The translations under genes were made by a program, and so were the position numbers. Below the pieces are notes generated by a model that made no database searches, had not been told where the DNA came from, and was given only the letters and a program-made list of their open reading frames with translations. From Sphingobacterium sp. PCS056 (GTDB lineage: Bacteria; Bacteroidota; Bacteroidia; Sphingobacteriales; Sphingobacteriaceae): a stretch of 64,000 nucleotides of DNA. Location: contig NZ_CP096883.1 in assembly GCF_023273895.1 (NCBI RefSeq), forward strand, positions 3,782,001 through 3,846,000, read 5' to 3'. Shown one piece after another: positions 35,403 through 45,131 of this stretch (positions are counted from its first letter, which is position 1; the number at the start of each line of letters is the position of its first letter).

Positions 35403-36365
35403 ATGTTTATTGAAAATAATATATCTTTATATCAAAGTATCCATCTAAACAAAGTATATTATATCTGCTTTTATTATTTAAGCAAGAAGAGGAAAACACA
35501 ACACTTGAAAAACGAAAGACAACAATTTGATTTTATTCTATTAAATATTGGCTACGCAAAGCATGATGCTGATTGGAATTGGAAAAACGTCAGTAGCCCC
35601 TTTACACGCATTCATTGGGTCAGGAGCGGAACAGCTTGGCTGCATACTGGAAATACAAAATATCAACTTAAAGAAGATTGCCTTTATTTGACCCCCTCAT
35701 ACACAACTCATAGTTATGAATGTAGTGGTGAGCTTGAACTATATTATATTCATATTTATGAGAAGTTAGAAAATACATCCAGTCTGTTTGACCAAATGTC
35801 TTTTCCTGTTGAGATACAAGGTGATCCTCTCCTATTAAGCCTAATAGAACGTTTAATTGCTATAAATCCTGAACGAGAATTATCCATATATGATCCTGAT
35901 GCTTACGACAATGCTAATGAATTGATAAGAAATATCGCTGTACAGGCAAACACTTCACACGCTATTGATCTTGAAAGTCATGCTATAATCCAGCTATTGA
36001 TAGCTCGCTTTTATACCTATGCGACAGAAAAATTGCCGCACGTAGATAAAAGGATGTCAAAGGTGATAGATTATATTCATAACCATATCCATTGTTCTAT
36101 TCGCATTTCTCAATTGGCTGAAATTTCTTGCTTGACCAAGGATCACTTTATACGTCTTTTCAAGAAGCAATTTAATGGCACACCAATAACGTACATAAAC
36201 CAAAAAAAAATAGAAAAAGCTCAGCTCATGATGTTGCTCGAAAAATATAGTATTCAAGAAATTTCCTTTCAACTCGGATTTGAAAATGTTTCCTATTTTA
36301 ATAGGCTTTTCAAAAAATTCACGGGAGAAAATCCTACTAACTATAGAAAGCGATTCAATATTTAA
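35403..36365 (+). CDS. AraC-family transcriptional regulator
   Basis: 320 residues; a later start near residue 35 (an alternative TTG, KNERQQFDFILLN) is plausible because the first ~33 residues lack a known role. The N-terminal half is a cupin-like sugar-sensing domain (FTRIHWVRSGTAWLHTGNTK, then LYLTPSYTTHSYE). The C-terminal AraC HTH pair runs from about 220: IRISQLAEISCLTKDHFIRL and SIQEISFQLGFENVSYFNRL, ending in TGENPTNYRKRF. It is divergent from the GH29 gene at 33606, as expected of a sugar-responsive activator. Confidence 0.85.
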   Translation: MFIENNISLYQSIHLNKVYYICFYYLSKKRKTQHLKNERQQFDFILLNIGYAKHDADWNWKNVSSPFTRIHWVRSGTAWLHTGNTKYQLKEDCLYLTPSYTTHSYECSGELELYYIHIYEKLENTSSLFDQMSFPVEIQGDPLLLSLIERLIAINPERELSIYDPDAYDNANELIRNIAVQANTSHAIDLESHAIIQLLIARFYTYATEKLPHVDKRMSKVIDYIHNHIHCSIRISQLAEISCLTKDHFIRLFKKQFNGTPITYINQKKIEKAQLMMLLEKYSIQEISFQLGFENVSYFNRLFKKFTGENPTNYRKRFNI

Positions 36366-36745
36366 TAACATTATACCGCATCATATTTTTTATACGATGG
36401 ATGATTATGATGTGATCGACCGGCATCAATTAATGATTACGCGATACGGATGATCACAGCATATGTAGTTCTTTTAGAATCTTCAATGTTATCTCTTTTC
36501 TACATTTACTAAAATTGACATTGATATCAGTTCGATCTTTAATCAGACGCGTTGCAAAGAAATAATCTTTCTCATGGATGATATTGGTTTCAATAATTTT
36601 GATAGATTTACCGCAAAGTACAAGAATATTTATCCTTCTTTAGACAGTCCTGTCCTATAATTTTCAAATCCATCCAAAATGTTGCAATTAGCTATTATCT
36701 CACCATACTTGAGATCAATAAAATATATAAGTTTTGATACGATAA
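36366..36745. other. Intergenic region with an unexplained minus-strand open stretch
   Basis: A minus-strand frame is open from about 36635 to the stop at 36454-36456 (about 57 codons, NILVLCGKSIKIIETNIIHE and on to KEITLKILKELHML). It has no ATG and an upstream in-frame stop, so it may be a gene remnant. Nothing else supported. Confidence 0.3.
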
Positions 36746-39700
36746 CTATTGTTTAAGCCATTTACCAATAATTTCTCGCAATGTTTGTTCAATAACTGGC
36801 TTCACAACAAAATCATTCATGCCTACTGCCAAACATTTATCTTTTTCACCCTTCACATTTCCTGCCGTTAAAGCAATTATTGGTATCTGTATGCCCGTTT
36901 CTTGATTTCTTATTTCCTGAGTTACTTCGTATCCATTCATTTCTGGCATTTGAATGTCCATCAAGATTAAATCTATATGATTTTCTTTAAAAAGTTTTAA
37001 ACCCATAAAACCATCTATTGCTTCTAAAATTTCAGCATTTGGTAGGATATTTCGAACAAGTGTAGCTGTTAAAAGCATATTAAATTCATTATCTTCAACA
37101 ATGAGCACTTTAAAATTGTATTTATGAACACTTTCCTTTTTTAACAAAGTTGTTCCTTGACTCTGTGCCATAAGCTGCACTTCTGACAAGGTTTTAAACA
37201 AATTTTCAAACAGTATAGGTTTAATCATCCAATGATGTAAATCGAGCTCTTCACAAATCTTGCCTATATCGTCTTTAAAATCATCAAATACTAAAATAAT
37301 AGGTTGATCTAGGTCAGAATAAATCAATTTCTCTCTTATCTTTTTAATTGTTTCGATCCCACCCATAATGGGTATTTTATCATCGATGATAATAACGTCG
37401 TAACGATTTCCTGCCATCAATAGTTGCAACACTTCAAATCCATTGTTCGCATGAAATACATTGATCTGTTTAAGCTTTAACTTCTGAACTAATGTTAATC
37501 TACTCGCTTGGTCGCTGTCAACAACCAGAACATTTTTAATTTGATCTAAATTCTTCCAATCTTGTGATTCGCCTTCCAATGATCGAAGTGTAATATCAAA
37601 AAAGAATAAGCTGCCGACACCATAAGTACTTTCTAATTGCAGTTTGCTACCCATCATATTCAGTAACTTATTTGATATGGTAAGACCCAAACCTGTTCCG
37701 CCATAGCGCTTGGTAGTGGAAGTATCTTCTTGCGAAAATGCGTCAAAGATCTTTTCTTGCTTATCGACTTTTATACCGATTCCAGTGTCCCGAACACCAA
37801 AACGAAGGGTTGAAAACTGATCATCATGAAATAAAACTTCTACACTCAATTCGATTGTTCCTTTTTCCGTAAATTTAGTCGCATTGCTCAGAAGATTCAT
37901 CAGTACTTGTTTAATACGTAAAGAATCAATCCAAACATAATGCGGAACATCTGGAGATACATTTAAATTTAATTCCAGTTTTTTTGACTCCATCTGAAAA
38001 TTCAGAAAACTAGTCACTTGCTCCAGCAGCTCATAAAGTTCACTTCTTTCAATATCTAATTCCAACTTTCCAGCTTCAATCTTTGAAAAATCTAGAATAT
38101 CATTGATAATACTTAATAAAAGATTAGCAGACTGATCAACTATTGCTAAGTAGCCTTTTTGAGTGTGATCCAATTCTGTTCTGGTCATCAGATCTGTAAA
38201 TCCTATAATTCCATTTAAGGGCGTTCGGATTTCATGACTCATATTGGCTAAAAACTCTGATTTCGCTATATTGGCCTGCTCAGCAAGAAGTTTAGCTCGT
38301 TCTAATTCTTCCCTTTGATTAATGATTTTGCTAATATCAGTTGCTATACACAGATATCCAATGATAATTCCAGCGATATCCCGGATAGCTGTAACCGCTA
38401 AAGAAACATACAATGAAGATCCGTCTTTTCTAATATAGGTCCACTCCCTTTGCTCTGCTCCATAAATTTCGGGTTTTTCGACAAGAGCACGAAACCCCTT
38501 CACCTCGAAACCTAATTCTTCTTCAAGTTCCTTTGCACGAGATACAATTTCACCTTCTTTATGAAAAATTACCGGACTCAATTTTCCGATTATTTCTTCA
38601 CTATGATAGCCTAGTATATTTTCTGCTCCTTTATTAAATAGCGTAATTATACCTTGGGTATCGGTTGAAATAATACCAACAGCTGAAGTCGCTTCCAACA
38701 CATCTTCGAGCAATTTTTTTGATTTAGCAGATTCTGCTTCAATCCGCTTACGTTTATCAATATCTTGAAAAGTCCCATATATGCGGATACAAGTTCCCTG
38801 CTCAAATTCGGCATAGCCAAGCGCTCTCACCCACAATTCGACACCTTTAAATGTAATTATTTCTAATTCCAGATCCCAAGATTCTCCTTTGGAAATTGCT
38901 TTTTGAATAGCTTCAAGAATTTTCTCTCGACTCTCATTAGCTTTATAAAATTCCAGAGCTTTATCAATATCTGGTTGATAATTGGTAGGTACCTCGTGTA
39001 TTTCTTTCGTTATTTCGGACCAAGATAATTCTTTACTCAAAAGACTATATTCCCAACCTCCTATACGAGCGACTCTTCCGGTCCTAGCCAGCATAGCTTG
39101 CGTTTGCTTTAAATCCTTCTCTAAATAATGTCGCTCGGTGACATCAACAGCATTACCTATAATATAGGGGTTCTTCTCACCCTTATTTTGCAGAATATTA
39201 TTGAAAAGCCAAATACGCAATTCTCCCGATTTTGTAGCAGTGCGCATTTCACCCTTTACCGTACCTTTTTGAACAATCTCATGAAGATAGCCTATCAAAT
39301 TTTGATGTGCTTCTTGTGGAATAATATCAAACAAGGACATGTTTTCAATTTCAGATCTGGAATAACCAAGAATCGCCGCACCTGCATCATTCACAGTGAG
39401 CATATTACCTTCCAGATCATGTGTACACATCAGCCCCTGAGAATTATCAAAAAAAGCTTTTAACTTTTGCTCACTTTCCTTATAACTTTCTTTTTCTTTT
39501 CTGTTGACAATAAGGGCCATTGCCTCATCACGTAAGAGTGAAAGTGCTTTCTTTTGATCATCATTAAGCATCCTAGGGATTGTATCGATTACACACAATG
39601 TACCTAAAGCATAGCCATTGGGATCTATTAAAGGAAATCCGGCATAATAACGGATATGCGGATCAGCCGTGACGAGTTCATTTTCTTTAAAACGTTCATC

Positions 39701-39982
39701 CTCCGTAGCATCATAAACCTCCAAAAAATTATCTCCAGTAATAACATATCTGCAAAATGCTAAGTTACGTGACGTTTCTTGCACATCGAGCCCAACTCTG
39801 GATTTAAACCACTGCCTGTCTTTGTCAATCAATGATATAAGTGAAATCGGTGCTCCACAAACCAAAGAAGCTATCGTTGTAATGCGATCAAAGTCTTCTT
39901 CTATCTCTGTATCTAATATTTCATACTCGTGTAATGCACGAAGTCGCTCCGATTCATTATGGGGTAAAGGCGGATTGTTCAT
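36746..39982 (-). CDS. Hybrid sensor histidine kinase with two receiver domains
   Basis: 1078 residues, cytoplasmic. An N-terminal GAF domain (about 20-160) is followed by three PAS domains (about 170-290, 300-415, 425-550). Then come HisKA with NMSHEIRTPLNGIIGF (about 575-640), HATPase with MNLLSNATKF and GGTGLGLTISNKL (about 690-800), and two receivers (about 815-930 and 950-1070). The second receiver is canonical: VEDNEF, LILMDIQMPEMNG and the Lys in FVVKPV. The first has VDSDQAS and VIIIDDKIPIMGG, so it also keeps an Asp. No HPt domain is present. It is a solitary gene with an unknown signal. Confidence 0.9.
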   Translation of the reverse strand: MNNPPLPHNESERLRALHEYEILDTEIEEDFDRITTIASLVCGAPISLISLIDKDRQWFKSRVGLDVQETSRNLAFCRYVITGDNFLEVYDATEDERFKENELVTADPHIRYYAGFPLIDPNGYALGTLCVIDTIPRMLNDDQKKALSLLRDEAMALIVNRKEKESYKESEQKLKAFFDNSQGLMCTHDLEGNMLTVNDAGAAILGYSRSEIENMSLFDIIPQEAHQNLIGYLHEIVQKGTVKGEMRTATKSGELRIWLFNNILQNKGEKNPYIIGNAVDVTERHYLEKDLKQTQAMLARTGRVARIGGWEYSLLSKELSWSEITKEIHEVPTNYQPDIDKALEFYKANESREKILEAIQKAISKGESWDLELEIITFKGVELWVRALGYAEFEQGTCIRIYGTFQDIDKRKRIEAESAKSKKLLEDVLEATSAVGIISTDTQGIITLFNKGAENILGYHSEEIIGKLSPVIFHKEGEIVSRAKELEEELGFEVKGFRALVEKPEIYGAEQREWTYIRKDGSSLYVSLAVTAIRDIAGIIIGYLCIATDISKIINQREELERAKLLAEQANIAKSEFLANMSHEIRTPLNGIIGFTDLMTRTELDHTQKGYLAIVDQSANLLLSIINDILDFSKIEAGKLELDIERSELYELLEQVTSFLNFQMESKKLELNLNVSPDVPHYVWIDSLRIKQVLMNLLSNATKFTEKGTIELSVEVLFHDDQFSTLRFGVRDTGIGIKVDKQEKIFDAFSQEDTSTTKRYGGTGLGLTISNKLLNMMGSKLQLESTYGVGSLFFFDITLRSLEGESQDWKNLDQIKNVLVVDSDQASRLTLVQKLKLKQINVFHANNGFEVLQLLMAGNRYDVIIIDDKIPIMGGIETIKKIREKLIYSDLDQPIILVFDDFKDDIGKICEELDLHHWMIKPILFENLFKTLSEVQLMAQSQGTTLLKKESVHKYNFKVLIVEDNEFNMLLTATLVRNILPNAEILEAIDGFMGLKLFKENHIDLILMDIQMPEMNGYEVTQEIRNQETGIQIPIIALTAGNVKGEKDKCLAVGMNDFVVKPVIEQTLREIIGKWLKQ

Positions 39983-40409
39983 TGCTCTATTTTGAGTTAA
40001 TTACCTTGAATATTCTACTTATTAAAAAATCGAAAAGCACAACTACTCCTATCCCAAACCTATTCTCGATCAAGTCATTAAAAGCTATGTCTAAAAATTT
40101 AAAAGCAATTTATGATTCTTTTTTAACATATCTAATAACAAAAAGTTTTAATGTGAAAAATATTTAATTTTTCTAAAAAATAACAAGGTAAAATATTTCT
40201 AGTATAGATGGTATAAAATAACTAAGCATTGGAAATTATTATAATATGGGTTATAAAACAATAAGGCCTGGTTATGATCAAGTGTAAATCTATCTTGATT
40301 TACCCGCGTCAAACACATATTTCCTGTTCAGAAATTTGAAGATCAACTTAAAAAAGTTCTTATCAGCTGAGTAGCAACCGACAAGAACTTTTATCTACTT
40401 GAACTTCTT
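39983..40409. other. Intergenic region
   Basis: 427 bases upstream of the hybrid kinase gene and downstream of the efflux operon. Very AT-rich. Contains the operon terminator near its right end and the hybrid kinase promoter, for which no clear -7 box was seen. Confidence 0.3.
40352..40392 (-). terminator. Terminator of the efflux operon
   Basis: Ten-base arms (40352-40361 and 40383-40392) around AAGTTCTT, followed on the minus strand by a run of Ts. It lies 18 nt beyond the stop of the last gene. Confidence 0.7.
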
Positions 40410-40862
40410 TTATTGCGCCGATCTTAGAAATGCGTCATAATTATGTTTACTTTCAAAGTAAGCAACTTCATCTTGATTGCCGATCAAGACAATGTATGCA
40501 GTAGCCTTATCTACCTTTTTTAAGCTATATGGATCAATTGCCATGCGCACTTTTGCATCATTAGGAATGCGTTCTTTGCACATTTCGCAACAGCCATAAT
40601 ACATCTTCCCTTCAAAAGGGACCTCCAGCTGTTGCTTGCCCATATACTCATCATTGACCATACAGACCAAATTATTAGAGACTTGATCCCCTTTTTTCGG
40701 CCTGGAAGTAGCGATCACTTTATGATCAGCAAGCTCTTTTTGAAATGGTTCACCGCCAATTGCACCACTCTCCTTTGGCGCATTATTATTACAAGATATG
40801 AATACGATGGTAGCAAAGACCACCATCGTAATTTTATTGAATTGTTTGATCATGTTATTCAT
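40410..40862 (-). CDS. MlpB-like Cys-rich lipoprotein of the efflux operon
   Basis: 150 residues when started at MNNMIKQFNK (Met 5 nt after the adaptor stop); the longer reading overlaps the adaptor gene. A type II signal peptide ends at Cys24 (IVFISC). The folded part carries Cys67 in VCMVNDEYMG and a C91-C92-x-x-C95 group (GCCEMCKERIP), a TRASH/NosL-like arrangement suggesting metal (copper) binding. MlpB-type lipoproteins of Bacteroidota fit this pattern. As last gene of the efflux operon it may act as a periplasmic metal-binding chaperone. Confidence 0.75.
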   Translation of the reverse strand: MNNMIKQFNKITMVVFATIVFISCNNNAPKESGAIGGEPFQKELADHKVIATSRPKKGDQVSNNLVCMVNDEYMGKQQLEVPFEGKMYYGCCEMCKERIPNDAKVRMAIDPYSLKKVDKATAYIVLIGNQDEVAYFESKHNYDAFLRSAQ

Positions 40863-40866
40863 TAAT

Positions 40867-41964
40867 TTATTTATTTGGAATGGGTGTACCCTCCTGTATT
40901 TCTTCATTACCCAATTTAAGGATCACATCATTTTCAGTTAAGTCACCGACTACCTCTACCCGATCGGACATTACCCGACCTTTACTGATAGGTATTTTCT
41001 TGGCCTTGCCCGCTTCAACAGCGATCACATACATCCCCATATTACTATCAACTATAGCAGATTTGGAAACAAAGAATGTCGCTTCGCTATTTTGCAGTGG
41101 GATCTGAGTTTCTGCAATCATAAAAGGCTTCAATACATGATTTGTATTTATAAAATCTGCTTCTACTTTTTCTGATCGCAACTTAAGATCTAGACTACCC
41201 GATTTACGGCTTATTTGAGCAAAATATTTATGCTGAGGCTGTGATCTGACATAAAATTGAATGGTATCACCAAGCTTGATAAAAGGTGTATTAGCTTCAG
41301 GAATAGAAATATTAAGTCTCAATTTTTGATTGTTCTGCACGACCAATAAAGGCGATTTACCCATGGGGCCAACATATGCACCTAGATCGACATTTCGATC
41401 TGTAATTATACCGTTGAATGGAGCACGGATCACCAAATAATCGTCTATATTTTTAATTTCACTATAAGCAGATTCTGCTGCTGCCAATTGTGCCTGATCC
41501 GACAACTTTCGTGCAGCAATCTGATCCATAGCATCCTGTGCAATAGCACCTTCGGTTTGATTAGCGTTAACCATACGATCATAGGTCGCCAAAGTAGCCA
41601 AGTATACCGCTCGTTGTGCCTTAAGTTTGGCTTTAGCTGTAGCGACTTGAGATTGGATTTCTAGAGCTTCTAAAGTCATCAAAACCTGTCCCGCGACAAC
41701 TCGATCACCAATATCAACTCGTATATTTTTAACATAACTGTTTACTTTGGCAAACAGCTCAGTACTCTGATCTGGCAACAATTCACCCGCTAATTTTAAG
41801 ATGACCAAAGGATTGGTTTTTTGAACAGCAATAGTTTCAAAAGGGTTCATCATGGCAGCTTCCTTTTCCATGTTCTTTTCCTCTTTAGGTTCTTTCTCGG
41901 AATAGGCACAACCTGTAAAAATAAATACGGACGCTAGCAGCGCTATATAAATTAAGTTTTTCAT
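40867..41964 (-). CDS. RND efflux periplasmic adaptor (HlyD/MFP)
   Basis: 365 residues with a lipobox near residue 19 (ASVFIFTGC). The lipoyl-like half-motifs are SYVKNIRVDIGDRVVAGQVL and IRAPFNGIITDRNVDLGAYV, on either side of a helical hairpin of about 65 residues (QSQVATAKAKLKAQRAVYLA). The C-terminal beta parts include QLRLNISIPEA (read KLRLNISIPEAN) and SKGRVMSDRVEVVGDL. It should bridge the inner membrane pump and the TolC channel. It lies 12 nt after the pump gene. Confidence 0.9.
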   Translation of the reverse strand: MKNLIYIALLASVFIFTGCAYSEKEPKEEKNMEKEAAMMNPFETIAVQKTNPLVILKLAGELLPDQSTELFAKVNSYVKNIRVDIGDRVVAGQVLMTLEALEIQSQVATAKAKLKAQRAVYLATLATYDRMVNANQTEGAIAQDAMDQIAARKLSDQAQLAAAESAYSEIKNIDDYLVIRAPFNGIITDRNVDLGAYVGPMGKSPLLVVQNNQKLRLNISIPEANTPFIKLGDTIQFYVRSQPQHKYFAQISRKSGSLDLKLRSEKVEADFINTNHVLKPFMIAETQIPLQNSEATFFVSKSAIVDSNMGMYVIAVEAGKAKKIPISKGRVMSDRVEVVGDLTENDVILKLGNEEIQEGTPIPNK

Positions 41965-41976
41965 TTTTTCTGTTTT

Positions 41977-44900
41977 CTAATTATTAAAATGGATACTATT
42001 CTCATCTTCAGGATCTAGCGATGGTGACTGAATCTTACTTTTGCCCATTACCCAAGCAAATACCAGTGGGAGGATGATCAGTACCGAAAATGTAGATGCC
42101 ACCAATCCGCCTATTATAGCTCTACCCAAAGGTGAAACTTGATCACCACCTTCGCCAAAACCGATCGCCATGGGCAACATACCTGCTGTCATTGCTAGCG
42201 TAGTCATAATAATGGGTCTAATGCGCAACCCTGTTGCTGTAATCGCAGACTGAAAAGCATTTTTGTTTTCTAATCGCAAGGTTTCTGCATTACTGATCAG
42301 TAACACGGCATTGGAAATCGAAACTCCTATCGCCATGATGATACCCATATAAGATTGCATATTGATCGTAGATCCTGTTAATTTCAGCAACAGCAGAGAA
42401 CCAAATATCACGAATGGCACAGTTGTCAAAATGGTTAATGAAACTTTGAATGATTGAAAATTTGCTGTTAGCATGAGAAAGATAACAACAATAGCGATCA
42501 ATAATCCACCTGACAGGCTCTTCATTGTATTATCTAAAACTGGAGCCATACCAGCCACTTGAACAGTGACACCTTTGGGCAATTCGCCTAAAGAATCAAT
42601 CGCAGCCTGTACATCTTTTTGGGCCCGACCTAAATCTGTCTGATGGACATTGGCTGTTACTGTGGTATAGCCCATCGTTCCCAAATTGTAGCTTTCTCCT
42701 AATGTTTTGACAGCTGTTATAGTAGCCACATCACCTAAAACTGGTCTATCAGCATTTTTTGACAAGGGAATATTAGCCAACTCATCTTGGCTATTGAGCA
42801 TATTTTGTGGCATCTGTACCTGTACATCGTAAGCAATTCCCATCATACCCCCAACCCACATATTTTTACTCGTATAGCGAGAAGAGGCTGTACTGGCGAC
42901 CAATGATCTGGAAATATCCTGAGCATCTAAGCCCAACTGTGCAGCCCTATTTCTGTCAATATTAATTTCTAAAGCCGGATAATTCATAGATTGTGGTATT
43001 TTGATATCACGTAAATAATCCAATTCTTTCAGCTTCATCATCAATTTATTGGCAGACATAGCATTCATCTTCTTGATCATGCCCGAGATACGAATCTCAA
43101 TAGCTGTATTTGCACCTTGACTTAAAATTTTCTCTGTCAGTTCGATCGGTTCAAATGATAATTTAAGTTCTGGCATTGTTTTTTTAAGATGAGCTCTTAT
43201 TTCATCTTTTAGGACGTCCGAATTTCCTTTAAAATCTTTTAATGCTACCTGAAGTAAAGCTTCATGTGGACCAGCATTGTAAAGATAAATAGGACTTACA
43301 GCAAAAGAAGATGGGTGCAACCCTATGTAAGCCGACGAAATTGCTATTTTATCTTTGCCGATCAAGTTATTCAGCTGCTGCAATACCGCCTTTACTTTTT
43401 CTTCCGTTTTTTCAATTCTCGTTCCCTCAGGTGCTGTTATCCTAACTTGAAACTGGCTCGAGTTTACATTCGGAAGGACATCTTTGCCTGTAAACTGATA
43501 CATGATAGCTGCCAAAGCAAGAATAAGCACCAGGCTAAAAGAAACGATCAACCTTTTATATTCCATTAACCTTTTTAGCAGATTGGAGTAGCGATCTTTA
43601 AATCGATCAAAAGCTTTCTCTTTACTCTCCCCACCTGTCCCATGATTATTTTTCATAATCCAATTAGCCATGATAGGAACAAAAGTCTGTGACATGAGAT
43701 ATGATATAATCATAGATAAACCAATCGAAAGTGCCAATGGCATAAACAATGAACCAGGTATCCCAGTCATAACCAATGCAGGGGCAAATACAGCAAGAAT
43801 ACAAAGTAATATCAGTAATTTTGGAAAAGCTATCTCCATACATGCATCCCAGATCGCTCTTGCTTTTGTTTTTCCCATGGCAAAGTGCTGATGAATATTT
43901 TCGATCGTTACCGTGCTCTCATCAACCAAAATACCAATCGCCAATGCCAACCCAGACAGACTCATGATATTGATAGTCTGTCCAAATAATTTAAGAAATA
44001 AAACACCAGAAATAATCGATATTGGAATGGTTAAAATAACAATCAAAGCTGCCCGCTTATCTCTTAAAAATAAAATGACCATTAAACCTGTTAACAAGGC
44101 ACCCAATACCCCCTCTATGATCAAACTTTTCACCGCATTGATGACGTATACGGATTGATCAAATTCGTAGGAGATGGTGACATCATCTGGTAGATTTTTT
44201 TGAATATCAGGAATGACCTTTTTAAGATTTTGTACAACATCATATGTAGATGCTTTCCCCGATTTAGCAACATTGATATAAACCGAACGTTTACCATCTA
44301 TTAAAGCGTATCCTGCAGTGATGTCGGCACCATCCTTAACTGTTGCCACATCTCTCAAGTATACATTATCGACTTGTCCTTTGAATAGTGGGATATCACC
44401 AAACTCCTCAACTGTTTTTAATGTATTGTTGGTCGGCGTCAGATAGTTGATATCATCTATATACACGTTTCCAGATGGAGAGGTAATATTTTGACGACTG
44501 ATAATTTCCACGATCTGTTCTGGTGAGAGCTGATGAACGCGTAATTTATTAGGATCAATATTAATTTCAATAGTACGTGGACTACCTCCAAATGGTGGTG
44601 CTGTGGTTAATCCCGGTATAGCAATTAGAAAAGGACGAGCAGTAAAATTGGCGATGTCCTGTAGCTGATTATTCGTTTTCGTTTCACTTCGAAACACCAA
44701 TTGCCCCACCGGCTGAGAAGAGGCATCAAATCGAATAATAAAGGGTGGCGGAGCACCATGAGGCAAAAACACTTGTGAACGGTTGGATAATGCAGTCAGC
44801 TGTGCGATCGCTTCACCCATTTCAGTTCCTTCGTAAAAATTGACCTTCATTAAGGTCAAACCTTGTGTATTTTTTGTTTCAATACTTTTTATACCATTTG

Positions 44901-45120
44901 TAAAAAGCATCATATTGACATACATTTTAGTAAAATAGCCCTCCATCTGCTGCGGAGTATACCCATTAAATGAATGCGCTACATAGACAACAGGTAGGTT
45001 CATCTCGGGTAGAATATCTACCTGTATTTCTTTTGCAGCTCGTATCCCGAAGAATAAAAGCCCCAATACCATAACCATAATGGAAATTGGTTTGCGAAGT
45101 GCAAATCTGATTAAATTCAT
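41977..45120 (-). CDS. RND efflux permease
   Basis: 1047 residues, usual for the family. Two repeats of six membrane helices, each with large periplasmic loops. The start IRFALRKPISIMVMVLGLL is typical. The TM4 proton-relay region reads LAIGILVDESTVTIENI, with the conserved D; TM10 has GIIMAIGVSISNAVLLI. It sits between TolC and adaptor genes. The CzcA/CusA signature of heavy-metal pumps is not clear-cut, so a multidrug substrate remains possible. The flanking Cys-rich proteins argue for metals. Confidence 0.9.
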   Translation of the reverse strand: MNLIRFALRKPISIMVMVLGLLFFGIRAAKEIQVDILPEMNLPVVYVAHSFNGYTPQQMEGYFTKMYVNMMLFTNGIKSIETKNTQGLTLMKVNFYEGTEMGEAIAQLTALSNRSQVFLPHGAPPPFIIRFDASSQPVGQLVFRSETKTNNQLQDIANFTARPFLIAIPGLTTAPPFGGSPRTIEINIDPNKLRVHQLSPEQIVEIISRQNITSPSGNVYIDDINYLTPTNNTLKTVEEFGDIPLFKGQVDNVYLRDVATVKDGADITAGYALIDGKRSVYINVAKSGKASTYDVVQNLKKVIPDIQKNLPDDVTISYEFDQSVYVINAVKSLIIEGVLGALLTGLMVILFLRDKRAALIVILTIPISIISGVLFLKLFGQTINIMSLSGLALAIGILVDESTVTIENIHQHFAMGKTKARAIWDACMEIAFPKLLILLCILAVFAPALVMTGIPGSLFMPLALSIGLSMIISYLMSQTFVPIMANWIMKNNHGTGGESKEKAFDRFKDRYSNLLKRLMEYKRLIVSFSLVLILALAAIMYQFTGKDVLPNVNSSQFQVRITAPEGTRIEKTEEKVKAVLQQLNNLIGKDKIAISSAYIGLHPSSFAVSPIYLYNAGPHEALLQVALKDFKGNSDVLKDEIRAHLKKTMPELKLSFEPIELTEKILSQGANTAIEIRISGMIKKMNAMSANKLMMKLKELDYLRDIKIPQSMNYPALEINIDRNRAAQLGLDAQDISRSLVASTASSRYTSKNMWVGGMMGIAYDVQVQMPQNMLNSQDELANIPLSKNADRPVLGDVATITAVKTLGESYNLGTMGYTTVTANVHQTDLGRAQKDVQAAIDSLGELPKGVTVQVAGMAPVLDNTMKSLSGGLLIAIVVIFLMLTANFQSFKVSLTILTTVPFVIFGSLLLLKLTGSTINMQSYMGIIMAIGVSISNAVLLISNAETLRLENKNAFQSAITATGLRIRPIIMTTLAMTAGMLPMAIGFGEGGDQVSPLGRAIIGGLVASTFSVLIILPLVFAWVMGKSKIQSPSLDPEDENSIHFNN

Positions 45121-45131
45121 CTGTAAAAAAA

